Source: Linnemannia elongata (lineage: Eukaryota; Mortierellomycota; Mortierellomycetes; Mortierellales; Mortierellaceae). From it: a stretch of 64,000 bases of DNA. This document shows, piece after piece, positions 35,435 through 48,361 of this stretch. How positions within the stretch are numbered: position 1 is the first letter of the stretch; every line of letters begins with the position of its first letter. The notes under the pieces are model-generated. The model worked only from the letters and a program-made list of their open reading frames with translations, ran no database searches and was not told the origin of the DNA. Both the position numbers and the translations under genes were made by a program. Where the stretch lies: positions 3,748,001 through 3,812,000 of the forward strand of contig JAXBDG010000002.1 in assembly GCA_036320915.1 (NCBI GenBank), read 5' to 3'.

Positions 35435-38188
35435 ATGACCCGCTCCCCTCATCAATCATATACTCGCAGTCGCTCGAGCTGGCTGGCAAAGACCCTGTTC
35501 TCGGCCACCCTCCTCGCAGCTGGAGCCCAGGCCGCCTGTGTCTCCCTCGCGAACTCTGTCGCCTGCCCCTCCTTCTCCGCCTACAGTATCGACAATACCA
35601 CCATGGTTACGAGATTAAGGGACTACGGCATCATCCTCCAGCCCTTTGCCACCCAGGCTGAGTTCGACAATGTCATCAACAATGCCACAGCATTCCAGCC
35701 AGAGTCAGCCTGCTCGACCTACAACACAACTGTCCGGATCCCCTATCAGAATTCAGTCCTCTGCACAATCGCTGTCAACGACGACGCATCGGTCAGCTGC
35801 AACACGAACGTCAAGAACCCCATCAACACTGCGTTGTGTATCACTTCCTGCACGACTTTCGAGACAGGATTCGCCTCGCTGGCAAAACAGCTCTGCCCCA
35901 ATAATGCCGCTTGGGAAACTGGCAACCTTAATGCCCTGAAAACAGTTTGCAGTGGCAGCGACCCAAACAACTGGCAAGGACTTCAGAGCAAAGCTACCGA
36001 TTGCATAAATTCGGCTGTGAACGAGGCCGCCTTCTGTGGTAAGTGTCATGGTCCGGGAGTGTGATAACTTACCACCAAATATGACAAAAATATAAAAAAA
36101 AAAAAAAAGAAGTGTATTGGATATAGGAGACTAAGAGGCCAGGTGTATCTAGAAAGACACACATTCCTCAAACCCACTATTTTTGCGTTCTTTTTTTACA
36201 TATCAATGTTTCTCATGGTCGATGGTACTTGTCCGCCCAATTGCCCTGTTTCTCATGACCTCCTCACGACCACCACCACCACCACGAGTGAAAAAAGTAC
36301 AGCATAATGGATGGCGAAGGAAGGAAAAAAAAAAGGAAACAAAACAAAACAGCGACACACTGACCAAGTGTACCACTTTCTTTGTGTACCTCCTCGAGTC
36401 GAGTCGAGTCGACCCCCCTCCCCTTCTCTCTCTCTCTCTCTCTCTCTTTCCATGTTCCCCTTATTTTTCTTTATCTGGTGTTATCATAGGGGATGGGTTA
36501 TTTAGTAGGTGGGGGTGCGCCGTGCGTATGCAAGATGGTCGAGGTGCGGTGGTTTTTTACTGCCATCATGTTTTTTTTTATTACTATTATTATTATTATT
36601 AGCGATGGACGGTGGTGCCTGAATTTTCGGATGTTTGGAAATTGAGATATTAATGAGGGCGACGTCCAAACAGACGAGGGCTGGGTGTCTGAAATGCATG
36701 AGAGGGATCAAAGCAGACCTCGCTTGCCAAGGGGTCGGTTATGAAGAAGACAAGGAGGAGAAAGAGGGGGGGGTAATAGAGGTAACAGAGGAAAGGACAC
36801 ACAGAGCCTTGAAGGAGGCAGTGGAGGCGACAGATATGATTTCGTTGTGATTCATATTTTTTTGAGGCGCTCTCATTCCTTGTGTCTTTCTGTCGGTGTA
36901 TGAGGCGGAGGCAAAAAAAAAAAACTGGAGGGAGAGAGCGAGTGTGTGTGTGTGTGTGTGGGTGCGTTGTTGAAAGGAGCAGTGATGACAACAACAACAA
37001 GAAAGATGGGCGCGCTCACAGAGGACAAAACCCAACAAAGATCCACATGGCCAGTCAGCCTTTTGTTTGTGCTCACATAAAAAAAACCCCGGGAGATATC
37101 TCAACTAACTGCTCATTTTTTGTTGTGACATTCTAGGCTTGGCTAATTTGCAGGACAAGTGCGCTTTCTGCAACACCAACTCGACCGCAACTTGCTGCAG
37201 TGACGCAGGAACGGTCTGCCCTAAACCTACTACCACCGGCAACGCAGGAACATCGACCTCATTCATCATCCCACCCACCAACCAGGCCACTCCAACAGGA
37301 CAACCTACATCTGATGGGCCAACTAGCCTTCTCGGACCTATCATTGGAGGGTCTGTCGGTGCTCTTGTGCTCGCGGGTCTCGTCCTCTTTTTGTGCGTCC
37401 GTCGGTCCAGAAAGCATTCAGGGGGCAAGGGCGACAAATTGTCCCGTCAGATGTCCAACTCAAGCGGTCGCTACAACATCTCGGCACCCAAGGTTCAGGA
37501 GCAAGGATTCGCAGCAGCTATGGCTCCTTCGCAACCCATCCCCATGAACAACTTGATCTCTTCTGGAGCCTCGGACCGATCATCGATTGGAGCCGCTGTC
37601 GCCGCCGCAGGAGCAGGAGCCGCCGCAGGAGGAGCCATGGGAGCAGCAGCAGGCGGACGGGATGCCACAGGAAAGCAATCGTATTGCCAGGCCCTGTACC
37701 CTTACCAAGCCTCGATGGCAGACGAGCTGGACTTGACACCTGGCGATATTGTGAACGTGCAGCGGGTCTTTGATGACGGTTGGGCAGTCGGAGTCAACAT
37801 GAACACTTCGAACGAAGGCGCTTTCCCTGTCGTCTGTGTCATGTTTGTGGACGAGAGCGCGTTAGAAGACGACTTTGAGGACGTCAACATGCACTCAATG
37901 ACACCCATGACATTGAGGGAGGAGGATGAAGGTAGACGGTCACCCTCTGGGCGGAATTCACCCCGGTCTTCGTTGCCCTCTCGGTCATCGTCGCCCGTTC
38001 ATCTGCCTCGACGCAACTCTTCCATTCGGGAAAGCACAGTGATCATTCCAGGAACCAACCCCATGACCAGTAGTCCTCTTGCCGGTGGTAATGTCCCCGG
38101 CGGCCGGATGACGCCCCCAGTCCGTGATACCATGCTGAGCGATGCCAGCTCCATTAACCGCTGGTGGGAAGGCGAGAATGCCAAGTAG
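35435..38188 (+). CDS. Secreted/single-pass membrane protein with cytosolic SH3 domain
   Basis: Exons 35435-36038 and 37137-38188 give 551 aa. After a basic start, a hydrophobic signal (TLFSATLLAAGAQA, about residues 20-33) leads into a Cys-rich ectodomain with several NxT/NxS sites, then a Pro/Thr-rich stalk. A single TM helix follows (LLGPIIGGSVGALVLAGLVL), then a CVRRSRKH stop-transfer. The cytosolic part has an Ala/Gly-rich linker and an SH3 domain (CQALYPYQASMADELDL, DIVNVQRVFDDGWAVGVN, EGAFPVVCV), ending in a Ser/Pro-rich tail. The architecture resembles fungal surface proteins with SH3 domains such as Fus1-like or Sho1-like sensors, though neither is a clear orthologue. The only intron is about 1.1 kb, long for this locus. 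If retained, translation stops at 36064 and yields a soluble ectodomain. Confidence 0.84.
36039..37136 (+). other. Unusually long intron (1.1 kb) of the SH3-protein gene
   Basis: GTAAGT donor at 36039 and TTCTAG acceptor ending at 37136. It holds simple repeats: (CT)n near 36430, (GT)n near 36940, and a GAGTC triplet repeat near 36395. No nested gene was recognised on either strand. Confidence 0.75.
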
Positions 38189-41100
38189 ATAGTATTTATT
38201 TTTTTTTCGCAACAAGAATAATGGAACAGGAAAACTTTATCATGCTCTGAATCTGGAGCAAAAAATTAGCAAGTAAATAAGCAGTTATCATAAGCAGATC
38301 ACCACCCAAAACCCCCTCCCCCCACCCACCTACCCTACTATGTATTTCGTTTATTAGGACCCTATTCTTTCAGTACCATCCTCCCCTAAAAATACAGATT
38401 CTAATGCATTCATTCAAACCTACAGTTTTTGTCAAGAATATCAAATGTAGAGGGGTGACTCGCTGCGGTTTTTGCACATGCAAAAAGAAGGAATGGGAAG
38501 GGAGTTAAGGGAGCTACGGATGAGCGAGTTGTCAGGAGCGATTACGAGATAGGTCGGCAGATTTGAGAGATATGGCGCGGACAAACCCCCCACAAAGTGC
38601 AGTAACAGAAGAGATATGGGGAATGCAGGGATCGATCTTGGTTAAAAGGGAGAGCCGATGAAGCGAACAAAAATAAGTGAAGCGCGAAGGGAGGAAGGAA
38701 GGAGAGAAAGGAAGGAAAGGAAGTGAAGGAAGGAAAGGAAAGCTAACAAACAACAAACAAACAAACGAAGGGATGTGCGAAAGGAAAAAAGGAGGGAACG
38801 TAAGGGAGGGAAAAGAAAGAGCGGGAAGATGTATAGAAATAACAAAGTAGGGGAGGCAGAGTCACAACAAGCGAGGACCAGGGGGTCCGTGATGTCCGTG
38901 CTCATCGTGTTGCTGACTTTTTTTTCTTTGCTCTAAGTCTATCACACCTTTTGTTGCTTTTGTTCGATCGCATGTTGTCCCTGTGTCGCGCGCTAAAGGT
39001 GAATAGGGTTTGCATGAACAAAGTAAAAGTAAAAACGCAAGCAAGATGGAAGGGAAAGATCGAAGCGAACGCCGGGATGGTGAGAGTAAGAGAGCGACGC
39101 ACAGGCGACACAGAGATAGAACAGGACCATAGGTTCAACTGATTCGGGAGGCGGCTCATTATCGGCACATAAAGCGGCAAGGTTGTTTGAACTAGAGACG
39201 AAGAAAATGCTCAAGTAACGCGCTGTTCTCTTTTTATTCTCCTAGGACGTAACATTACTATGCTTTGCTTTGCCATGTCCTGCCCTGGTCGTTTGTTCTC
39301 CATTCCTCAGAAAGATAGATGCAGGAAGAAGAAGTAAACCCAACCCCTCGCATCGAACAAAATCAATGGCCTGACCTGACCTTGCAGAAGCACGGACGTA
39401 GGTCGGCCATGCCTCTCCACCCTCCTACCCTATCATGCATTTCCCCATGCATCCCTCCATACCCATGAGATGCATATCAAAATCACATTCTACCACCCCC
39501 TTTGCCCTTGATTTTCAGCCGCACTCAGACTTGCCGCCCATGCCTTCTCCTTCACAAAGAAAATATTTACACGCCTGGGCCCTGTTGTTATTCTTGGTAT
39601 CTCTCTCATACTTCTTGTGTATTGTACTGTATTGTACTGTACTGTACTGTACTTGTCTTGCGTTCACCGACTGACTGAACACGACCACCGGGTCACCAGA
39701 CCCACCGACTCCGTTGCCACCCTACCCTCCAGAGCCTTCGTACTTTTTGTGGCCCCTCATTACGACATATTCGGCGTTTGGATATCCGAAACCTTGCATT
39801 GTGCGCCATGACCAGCTTGTTTTTCTTGTGCTGGCATAGGTACACAAATCGAAGAAGGACAAAAAAAAGATTCATGCATCTTTTTTTTTGTTTTGGTCGA
39901 AGATCCGTGATCGAAGATTGGACAGAAACGAATAATAAGGGGTGCGGGCTTAGACCTGGGGCATGAAAAGGAAGGGGGTTGAGAAGGGGGTAGGATTTTT
40001 TTAGGATAGATTGGGATCTGCATGAGCAGTGGCATAGGCGTGTGGCATATGCCATGGATATGGCAGGTGAGGAAGCAAGGGTGTTAGGAAGGGGGTGGAA
40101 GAACACGGAGAGAGAATGAGAAGGAAAGGAACTGTAGGGACGTGATATGGGACATGGGGCAATATTGCCAATTTGGACATGGGTCACTCGTGATTTATGC
40201 CATAGGATGAGGATGTGAAAGGAAGACGATGTGTTTTTTGCGAGGAGAAACAGAAGGGAAGGGAAGAGACGGGGGTGGATATTGGACGGGCCATGTGCGA
40301 GACAGCGTAAGGAGAGAGAAAGAAGAGATAAGGGAGGCGAAGAGAGAAAGTATATCGGCCATATGGTGATGGATGGTGCAGAGAAGGAGAACGAGAGAGA
40401 GAGAAACTTTCAACGATCTGTCTCCTTTTCTCCGTCGTTGCTGTTCCCTCGGGCAGGAGACAGTAAGGACACACGGACATATGGACATCATAGGATAGAA
40501 TGAGATGATTCACAAACGGGCATGGTCTCCTCCGCTCCTCCCTCCCCTTCCACCCTCTCTCCCTCACTCCTAGTTTTCGCTTCACCAGACTTCTCTCCTG
40601 TGTTTCTACCAAGAACAAAAACACCCAAAAACATATAATGGTGCTATCCCCCCCCCTTTCCCCGATCCCGTGTTACCTATTGGTGCTGCCATATGCCGAT
40701 ATTTTTTCAAGAGAACAAATGTCGCGATTCCTAGGCATAAAAAAAAAAAAAAAGGTGAACGCGGAGGCAGCTTTTATATGCCTTTTCTGTTCTGTTTACT
40801 AATTGTCCTTTATTCTATTAGTTTCGTAGTTTGTAGTAATGGCTTGTGCATGCTTTTTCACCATGCAGATCCTCCTTCAATCATTGCCTTTTTCTGCTTC
40901 CGATTTTTTTTCTCCTCATCTTGCATGTTCTCGGACGACCTGACGAAGGCTTCTAGGTCTCATAGATTTCTCTTTTCTCTCTCTCGCTCTAACTCAATCA
41001 AAAAAAAAAAGGGCACAAAGGCTACATCTCTTGGGTGTCTCGTTATTTCTCCGTTCACCAACAAGCACCGAACTGGGTTTGTCGGGTGTCAGCCTACGCA

Positions 41101-41427
41101 TAAAAACGATAAACTTTCTTTGAAAAATAACCAGTTTTGGGCACAACCTTTTTTCTTTTACATCTTGGGTACCAATGTGCTCGTATCCCCCATTCCCATC
41201 CACTTGCCCTATTTTGTTGTGTCTTTATTTTCCGCGCCTGCTATCAGAGTCAAGTGCAAGAGCAGCTCTTTCTCTCTCTTACACACACAAACAAACAAAC
41301 AAACTCAACGACGCACAAAAAAACTCAAAGAAAAAGAGGTTGGCGCATTTATGTATCGGATGTTGCTGTTGGATGACGACAAAATACATAAAGACAAAAA
41401 GAGCACCATGTCTTCATCCATGCTAGG

Positions 41428-41460
<33 letters not shown>

Positions 41461-44400
41461 TATGTCTTGGAAACTAAAGAGGCGAAAACATTCAAAAGAC
41501 TAGACTCTTTCACCATTTCATCGTCATCGTCGACTTTTCTTTTCTCTAGCCAACCAGTCGCCAGGGGGCTTCATCATAGGTTGAGGTAAGTTGAATTAAG
41601 CAATAATGAGACTACGGATGATGTTTGATAATGCAATTTACCTCTTTATCTATGAGCATAAAGACACAAAGACACAAAGAAACAACGACAAGGGAAGGAA
41701 AGTCTACAAAGAAACAAGTCTGGATTTTAAGCGAGAGGGCCGAGATGGGGTGAGAAAGCTGCGAAAGTGGAAGAGCAAAGTATGCTAGGGTAAGCAGCGC
41801 CGAGCATGTCAACCCATCGAACCTTGTTACACTTGAGTTGCTTTAGTACCCCCACCCATTGTTAAAAAATTGTGCTGTGTTCAGTTGGTCTCTGGAAAAA
41901 TAAAATAAAAAAATGGCGGGGTTCGGTGTTTCCTTAGTGTTTTTGCGAAATGGGAAGTGGGATCAGCGCAACTTTGACGAGAGCAAGAGGGGGAGTAGAA
42001 CAAAGAGGGGGTTAAAAGGATTTCCAGGCTTGCTCAAGATAGGAGAAAGTGGATGAAGGTTTGCCTTTTTTTCTCTATGCTGATTTCTCCTTCATGGATG
42101 ATGACACGAAGACGAAAGAGAGGTAGGACAGAGTAGTAGTAAACCGTGAAGGACGCGATGGTGGGATGGAGCATAGGAAAGAAAAGTCAAATGGTATAGG
42201 AAACGAAATCTCCCAAAAAAAAAAAGGGTTGTCTTTGAACAGCAAACAGCAAACAAACAATCATCATCATCAAAGGCGCAATTGGACATTCCTCGTTTCT
42301 CTTTGTTTGCTCATCGAAGAACGGTAGGTGATGATGACGATGAGTCTTTTCTCCCTTCCTTTCACGGTGTTCGGGCATATTGATAGTGACTTTGTGTGTT
42401 TGTTTTGAGTTGATGTACCTTTCCCTGTTTGCGTTTGTTTGTGGTGTTTGTGTTTGTGTTTGTTCCTCCACAAATATGTGTAGAGTATGCGATTGCATAG
42501 ACTATGCTTATTTTTGAACCATGGTTACATACAAGGAGGACAGCATCCTTTTACTGCTCTTTATTCCTTTGCCCCTAACAACACAACTCACTCTTGACCA
42601 CTTTGCCCATCTCCTTTTTTTTCTCATCACCCTTTTGTCGTCGTCTTGGCGAAGACTGATAACGCAGTTCGTGATGTTTATCCTTTGCACAGGATCGACA
42701 CGTAACATAATTCAATCATCATTGATCCAACACAAATAAAGAAATCAGTCAAGTCACATCATCAGACGTACATGCCAGACACCAGCCCAACCCTGCACAC
42801 TCCCTACAGCAGCACTTTATTTTGGGGGCAAAGAAGAGACAGAGAGAGAGAGTGAGTGAGAGTGAAGGAGAAAAGGGAGGGAAATGTTGTCTGTCGGTCA
42901 TGGCATGTGTGGGCCTAGCCTCTTGACTGACCCATTTTAGGTCAAGCGAGCAATATCCGAATGACGATGTTGAACAGCACCAATGCTGCACTGTGCAGAG
43001 CGTTTTTTGTCTCTGATCGGTCGGTCGTGTCCGTCAGTCAGCCAAACAGTCGGACCATGGAGGCATTTCAACCAACAGTGCTCAAGTAGAAAAAAAAGAC
43101 CCCCCAACAACAACGAGAGCCAATGCCACATTAAACAGAGAAAAGGAGCTTGGAGAGAAACCATGCTGTAGATATCTAACTCTTCGCCTGTCTGTCGGCC
43201 TGGCATATTCGACTTGGAAGTTCGACCGTGAGTGAAGTGAGCCATTGAAGGACGACTGAGCAAACATATACATATGAGCGATCTCTTCAATAAAAAAAAA
43301 ATAAAATAAGCAGAGCAAGCAAAGTGCTTCAAGGTTAAACGAAATAGAAGCAAAAGCGACGCAAAGAGAAACAACAAACAACCATTGACCGACAGACATC
43401 GCTGTCACCACATCCACCCATGTTGACCTAAGAATAATTCAAAGAGTAAACAAAGGCGTACTGTACACGCGCATGTCCTTTCCCTCCTCTTCTCGTACAA
43501 TCCCTTTGAGTTGTGAATTAGATGCGAGTGTAAATTCGATGGGATCTGTGGGTTTGAGAGTGAGGTGTGTATGTGTGTGTGATGTACGTGTGTGTAGATG
43601 GGGTGGATGTCAATAGCATGAGAGGGCATTGGATGGCAGAGGAAAGGTATGTTTGTTGTGGTATGTGAGAATTCTAACAGCAAAAGGGTGGAAAAGATAT
43701 CTCCGTTCTGTCGTTGCGTGTGTTGGCCAGTCTGTCAGTCGGATCTATGCTCCTTGCTCAAAGAAAGAAATAGTGAATAGGTGGTCCCATGGCCCATGGT
43801 GTCGCCCATTGGATCCAAACTCTAAACAACAGAGTACTTTGTCTGATTGTTTGTTTGTATGTTTTGTTTGCATTGACGATTGATTGCCACCCTTGAGGGG
43901 GTCACTTTTACCCTTTGGCCTTTTTTCTCTACCCTCTCTTTTTTTTTTTTTCTTCTTGCATCTCATTTCCACCCTCCATCACCCATCAACTCCACAACCA
44001 TCACCACCCCATTGAGTACCCATCACCTTTCTTGTTTTCTTCAAAGTCATCTCTTCTCTATGTGCTTTCTTCCATCTTCTGTCCCTTTTAGAACCCCCTG
44101 GTCAAGAAATACAATCCCGCCCCCCTTCTAAATCCTCCATCCCAGTTAGTCAGTCAGTCAGTCAGTCAGTGACACCTCGTTCTCTTTCTTTGATCCCCGT
44201 CCTTTTCTTTACTTTCGTTGTTACTCAAAGCACCTTTTTTTTTTTTTTTTTTGTTCAAACCCCTCCTTTTTTTGTTTCCCTTGTGCTTGTGCGTGTGCTT
44301 GTTGTGCTTGCTTTGTGTGTCAATCCCACAAAACAAGAGTAGTTCTACCTTCTCCTCCTCCCTTTCACCCTCTCCTCCTCCTTCTTTCTTCCTTCTTCTT

Positions 44401-45306
44401 CTCCTCATTGCCCTCCTCCTCGTTTATCTGCCCCCCTCTTTGTTACCATTTTCACTTTCTTTTCTTTCGTCTTCAATTGCAGTCTGCAACATCCTCACTC
44501 ACTCTCTCTCAGCACTCCTGTTTTTCTTCTCTCTCGTTCCCAGCCATAATATACACAGTCTCTCTCTCTCTCCTACCTTTTCGCTTTCTTTTCGTTTCTT
44601 CCCGTTCCCGTACATCGGCCACAGAAAACTCTACGCATCCCGACCCAACAGCAACAAGCACACACACACCTACACAGACAGTACCCGTTTCGTTCTCATT
44701 AGCAACAAAAGAAAAGAGAAGCAGCTATCAGCTCAAAAGCGCAATTACAATTGACCAGACCAGTACCAGCGACAAAATAACGAAAAACGCTCTCTACTCT
44801 GTTGTCTTTTGGGCAATTTTTCTATTTCTAGGCTATCATCATTGGCTTTGCATTTCTTTTTTTCTTTTTCCTCTTTTCTTTTCCTTCTTTCTTTTTGGTG
44901 CCTTTTTTCTTTTTTATTTTATTTTATTTTATTTATTTTATTATATTTTACTCCTTTTCTCCTTCCAACCCATTCACTCTTTTCTTTGCTTTATCTCATT
45001 TATCGTCTCTCTCCTTACGACCCACCCTTCTCTCGCTCTTTTCTTCCTTCCTTCCTTCCTTCCTTCCTTCCTTTCCTTCTCTTTATCCCTCTTCTCTCTT
45101 CTCCCTTTCTTCCTTTTCTGTTCGACTTGAACTGATAACCGCAATACCGAACAACCATCCGCCACACCACCAACGAACACCACTCAGCAACGACTACAAA
45201 ACCAACCTTTCTCCACACTCCCTCTTCTTCTTTCCCCACCAAGTTCTGCTCACAGACCCTCCTCTCACTACTGCAACAACCACACACACACAGTAACAAA
45301 AGCAGC
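38189..45306. other. 7.1-kb region without a supported gene
   Basis: Both strands show only short or low-complexity frames. Simple repeats include a TACTG array near 39620-39655, an A32 run near 41428, a GTCA array at 44150-44170 and a CCTT array near 45040-45075. From about 43900 to 45306 the plus strand is intensely pyrimidine-rich and probably forms the promoter and leader of the orphan gene at 45307. The rest may hold regulatory or non-coding RNA sequence that I cannot see. Confidence 0.5.
45040..45075 (+). repeat. (CCTT)n microsatellite in a pyrimidine-rich leader
   Basis: About eight CTTC/CCTT units lie in the C/T-rich stretch before the 45307 gene. Confidence 0.9.
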
Positions 45307-46938
45307 ATGCAAGTAGAACGACAGGACAGAACCACGAAGATGCACTCCAAAACCATGGTCGCCTCCCATCCCAAAACAACCAACTCGCCCTCAAAACAAC
45401 AACAACAACAGCAACAACAACAACAACAACAACAGAAGAACAGCAAAGACCAACACAACCCTCTCCTCTGCCTCACAAGCAGCGGTTCCAGCGACGACGA
45501 GTGCGTATCGGACACCAAATCTACAAGAACTTTCACTGTTGCCACCAATACTGCTGCTGTCAGCAATATCGATCGACGCAGTTCAGGCCAAAAGTCAGTA
45601 GGAGGAGCAGCAGCGAACATGAACACCAACACCAGGCGGAGACCTTTGTCTGTAATCGATCAACAAACCCCTTCTGCGGCATCAAAACGTACAACACAAG
45701 CAACAGCAGCATCCTTGCCAAAACAAAACAAACAAGCTCAGCAACAACAATCGTCTATTCGTGTCACCACAACGGTCACCATGACACAGTCCGCCGTCTC
45801 CACCCCCACAACAACAAGAACTGCCAGTCCAAGGTCCACCTCGTCCTCCCCTATTTACTCCTCGTCCTCCTCCTCCACATCAGGGTCTGTTGGCAGTGAA
45901 CAGGATGTTACCAGTCCAACAATAGCATCAACATTAACAAACTGGAAGCGCCCACGGACACAGGGCAAGCGTCTGTCCAACTCGCACATCACCACAACAA
46001 GAACTGGCTCTCGTCGGTCAGCTGCATCCAAAGCAGCAGCAGCTGCTGCTGCTACGTCTCCGATCAGTTCGAATCCAGAGGAGAGTGATACGTTGTCAGG
46101 TGCCGAAAGCGATAGCCACACCCTCTCGGACTCGAGGGTTCCAGAAATTTCGTTTGTCGACATGTCGAACGACGAGGGCAGTGAGGCCGAATACGACGCC
46201 GCGTCGGAGAGGGGGTTTGATGAGGATCGCGATTACTCGCGTGGTGAAGTCTTGGACTCTGGCAGGATACAAGCAACAGCAGACGCAGCAGGCAACAACC
46301 AGAACAACAAGCATAGCACAGCAGCAACCATTCGGCCGGCAGTCACACATCTGGACACCTTGGGCGCCACACGGGGTCGATACTTGCACCAATACCATCC
46401 TCACCATCCTCTCGCCAAGGCAGCAGCCGGCGGTAGTTCGGGCATCAATGGCGGTCGTCATACGCACACCAGGAACTTTTCGTCGCCGTCATTACTGGAC
46501 TCGTTCATGTCACCCGAACCGATGCTATCGCCGATCCAGTCTTACTTTTCTGACCCCAATTCCCCCGTCTCGTCCTACTCGTTACCGCGGCACGACCATT
46601 ACGCGCGTTTGTCGATTGATCCGTACAGCACTGAGGACCCTGCTGGGGCATCGATCTCGTTGATGGATGGATACCATGGGTTTGCGACACACCCCTGGAG
46701 CGAGCAGAGCACCACACCTTCACGAGCATTGTCGCATCGGTGGACGCGGCGGTCGAGTCACCCAGAGACCTATTCGCAAGCTGATGCTGCGGCCGAGGCG
46801 GTCAATGGTGGTGGTGCCGCGACGGATGGTGACAAGAGCGCATCTTCAGCGGCCTCGACAGCTACTGTCACTGCGGCTGCACAGGCTGCGGCTGCGGCGG
46901 CTGCTGCTGCCAGCATGGGCATGTGCCAAGTCCGCTAA
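45307..46938 (+). CDS. Low-complexity Q/S/T-rich orphan protein
   Basis: A single-exon frame of 543 aa starts at an ATG in the context agcATGcaag. I recognise no domain. A polyQ run (CAA/CAG, about 45397-45434) is followed by long Ser/Thr/Ala-rich stretches, a central acidic segment (EISFVDMSNDEGSEAEYDAA), a Ser/Pro/Tyr region (PEPMLSPIQSYFSDPNSPVS) and a C-terminal Ala-rich tract. Ser-Pro sites are common, so phosphorylation is plausible. The frame stays open through low-complexity and more complex sequence alike, and codon choice matches neighbours, so it is probably real. The predicted leader is exceptionally pyrimidine-rich. A signalling or transcription-linked disordered protein is the only guess I can offer. 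Confidence 0.68.
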   Translation: MQVERQDRTTKMHSKTMVASHPKTTNSPSKQQQQQQQQQQQQQKNSKDQHNPLLCLTSSGSSDDECVSDTKSTRTFTVATNTAAVSNIDRRSSGQKSVGGAAANMNTNTRRRPLSVIDQQTPSAASKRTTQATAASLPKQNKQAQQQQSSIRVTTTVTMTQSAVSTPTTTRTASPRSTSSSPIYSSSSSSTSGSVGSEQDVTSPTIASTLTNWKRPRTQGKRLSNSHITTTRTGSRRSAASKAAAAAAATSPISSNPEESDTLSGAESDSHTLSDSRVPEISFVDMSNDEGSEAEYDAASERGFDEDRDYSRGEVLDSGRIQATADAAGNNQNNKHSTAATIRPAVTHLDTLGATRGRYLHQYHPHHPLAKAAAGGSSGINGGRHTHTRNFSSPSLLDSFMSPEPMLSPIQSYFSDPNSPVSSYSLPRHDHYARLSIDPYSTEDPAGASISLMDGYHGFATHPWSEQSTTPSRALSHRWTRRSSHPETYSQADAAAEAVNGGGAATDGDKSASSAASTATVTAAAQAAAAAAAAASMGMCQVR

Positions 46939-48110
46939 GCATTCCTTTTTTTTTTTTTTCTTTTCTTTTTTTTTTTTTTTTTTTTTTTTTTCCTTTTTTC
47001 TTTGTTGTTGTTTGCACAAGTAGGGCTTGGTGGAATAGCAAGATATGGCCTTGCTTTGCTATATCTTTTCTCCCAATTGTTTCCCATGTCTGTCATGTCC
47101 TCCCCCCCTCCCTACCTTTTTATTCTACAAATTGAAATAAAAAAAAACATAATCAACAACAACCGTCATGACCTGCTAGCCCTCTCTGTTCCCCCCTAGA
47201 TGTTTAGGATCAAGAGCAAAACATCCAGCTGCATTCCTCCCCATCTTTTTTTCCTTTCTTTTTTCGCATGTTTCTTTTTTTGACATTTGCGTAGCATGAT
47301 TACATGTGCAAAGTTGCGATAGCGTGAAGGACTAATGGACCATGGTCTTGTAAACCTGTGAAACGTCCGTCCTATTCACCAAGAGTGGGGGCCTCCTCGG
47401 AATTTTCCAAAGTCAAGAACAGCGTGAGGTGATTGAACAAGTGAAAGACAGGGGGAAGGCAGGCGGTATTTGGCGAGGGATGAAACGAAGATGGTCGTAA
47501 AAAAAGAGAGGGGGCTATAGAAATGGCAAAGGAACATAAAGGAAAAAAAGAAAAAAAAAGGAAAAAAAAAAGAAAATGAAAGTAGTAAGCGAGTAAGACA
47601 AAAAAAGGGAGGTGTGACAAAAGGGTCTAGAGAAGGAGGGCAAGTAAGCAAAGGTGGAAGTAAGGAAAGGAATGGGCGAATGTGTCAGAAGTGTGGAGTG
47701 GATGGTGTGACAAAGGTTGCTGCTGCCTTTGTCTGTTATGAAAAGTAAAGGTATGGTAGTGAGAGGACGGAGAAAGAACGAAGAGAAGGGAGGGAAGAGA
47801 TAAAGCTGGAGTGAGAATAGCAACAACGGACAAGTCTACCTCTGGTCTATTTACAACTCACAAGGCATCATTGGAGGTGCTGTTGTAAGACGATAGTATA
47901 GAAGCAAAGGAAGTACGATGAGATCTGCAAGAGAAGGAAAAGAGAAAGAGAGAGCCATGCACGACTTTATTTTTTTGACAGTCAAAAGGTATAGAAAAGA
48001 GTCATCGGCATCTTTCGACCCATCAGACACACACATCAGACACACATCAGAAATTATCAAAGGCTGCATCGATTGTTGATTGGAGCCAATGGAATTGGGT
48101 TCTGGCCCCA

Positions 48111-48153
<43 letters not shown>

Positions 48154-48361
48154 CCTTTGGTCCCTTCCTTCTTTCCCTTCTTTGCCACCTCTCCTTTTTC
48201 TTTTTTCTTTTCCTTCTTTCTTACCTTTCTTCTCTTTCTCTTCACCAACATCGACCAACCGACCGACCAACCGACCGACCAACCGACCGACAACTACAAC
48301 GGCAACCAGCAACCATTAACACACAGGAGGACACAACTCATACACCCATATACCTATAGCG
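46939..48361. other. Intergenic region between the Q/S/T-rich orphan and sideroflexin
   Basis: About 1.4 kb. T-rich 3' UTR at 46945-46992, a purine-rich stretch at 47400-47830, a T run at 48112-48153, and a short GACCAACC tandem repeat at 48252-48291 directly before the sideroflexin start. No gene supported. Confidence 0.55.
48252..48291 (+). repeat. 12-bp tandem repeat in the sideroflexin leader
   Basis: Three copies of a GACCAACCGACC-type unit lie about 70 bp before the ATG, probably within the 5' UTR. Confidence 0.85.

Noticed and set aside
40670..41503. Plus-strand open frame of 277 codons
   Set aside because: It does not begin with ATG and consists of Phe/Ser/Lys-rich sequence from T and A runs, including a polylysine end from an A tract. 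No domain, and no splice or codon pattern like the neighbours.
45015..45632. Minus-strand 205-codon frame with Cys/Leu runs
   Set aside because: Complement of the polyQ tract and CT-rich leader of the 45307 gene. Homopolymeric composition.
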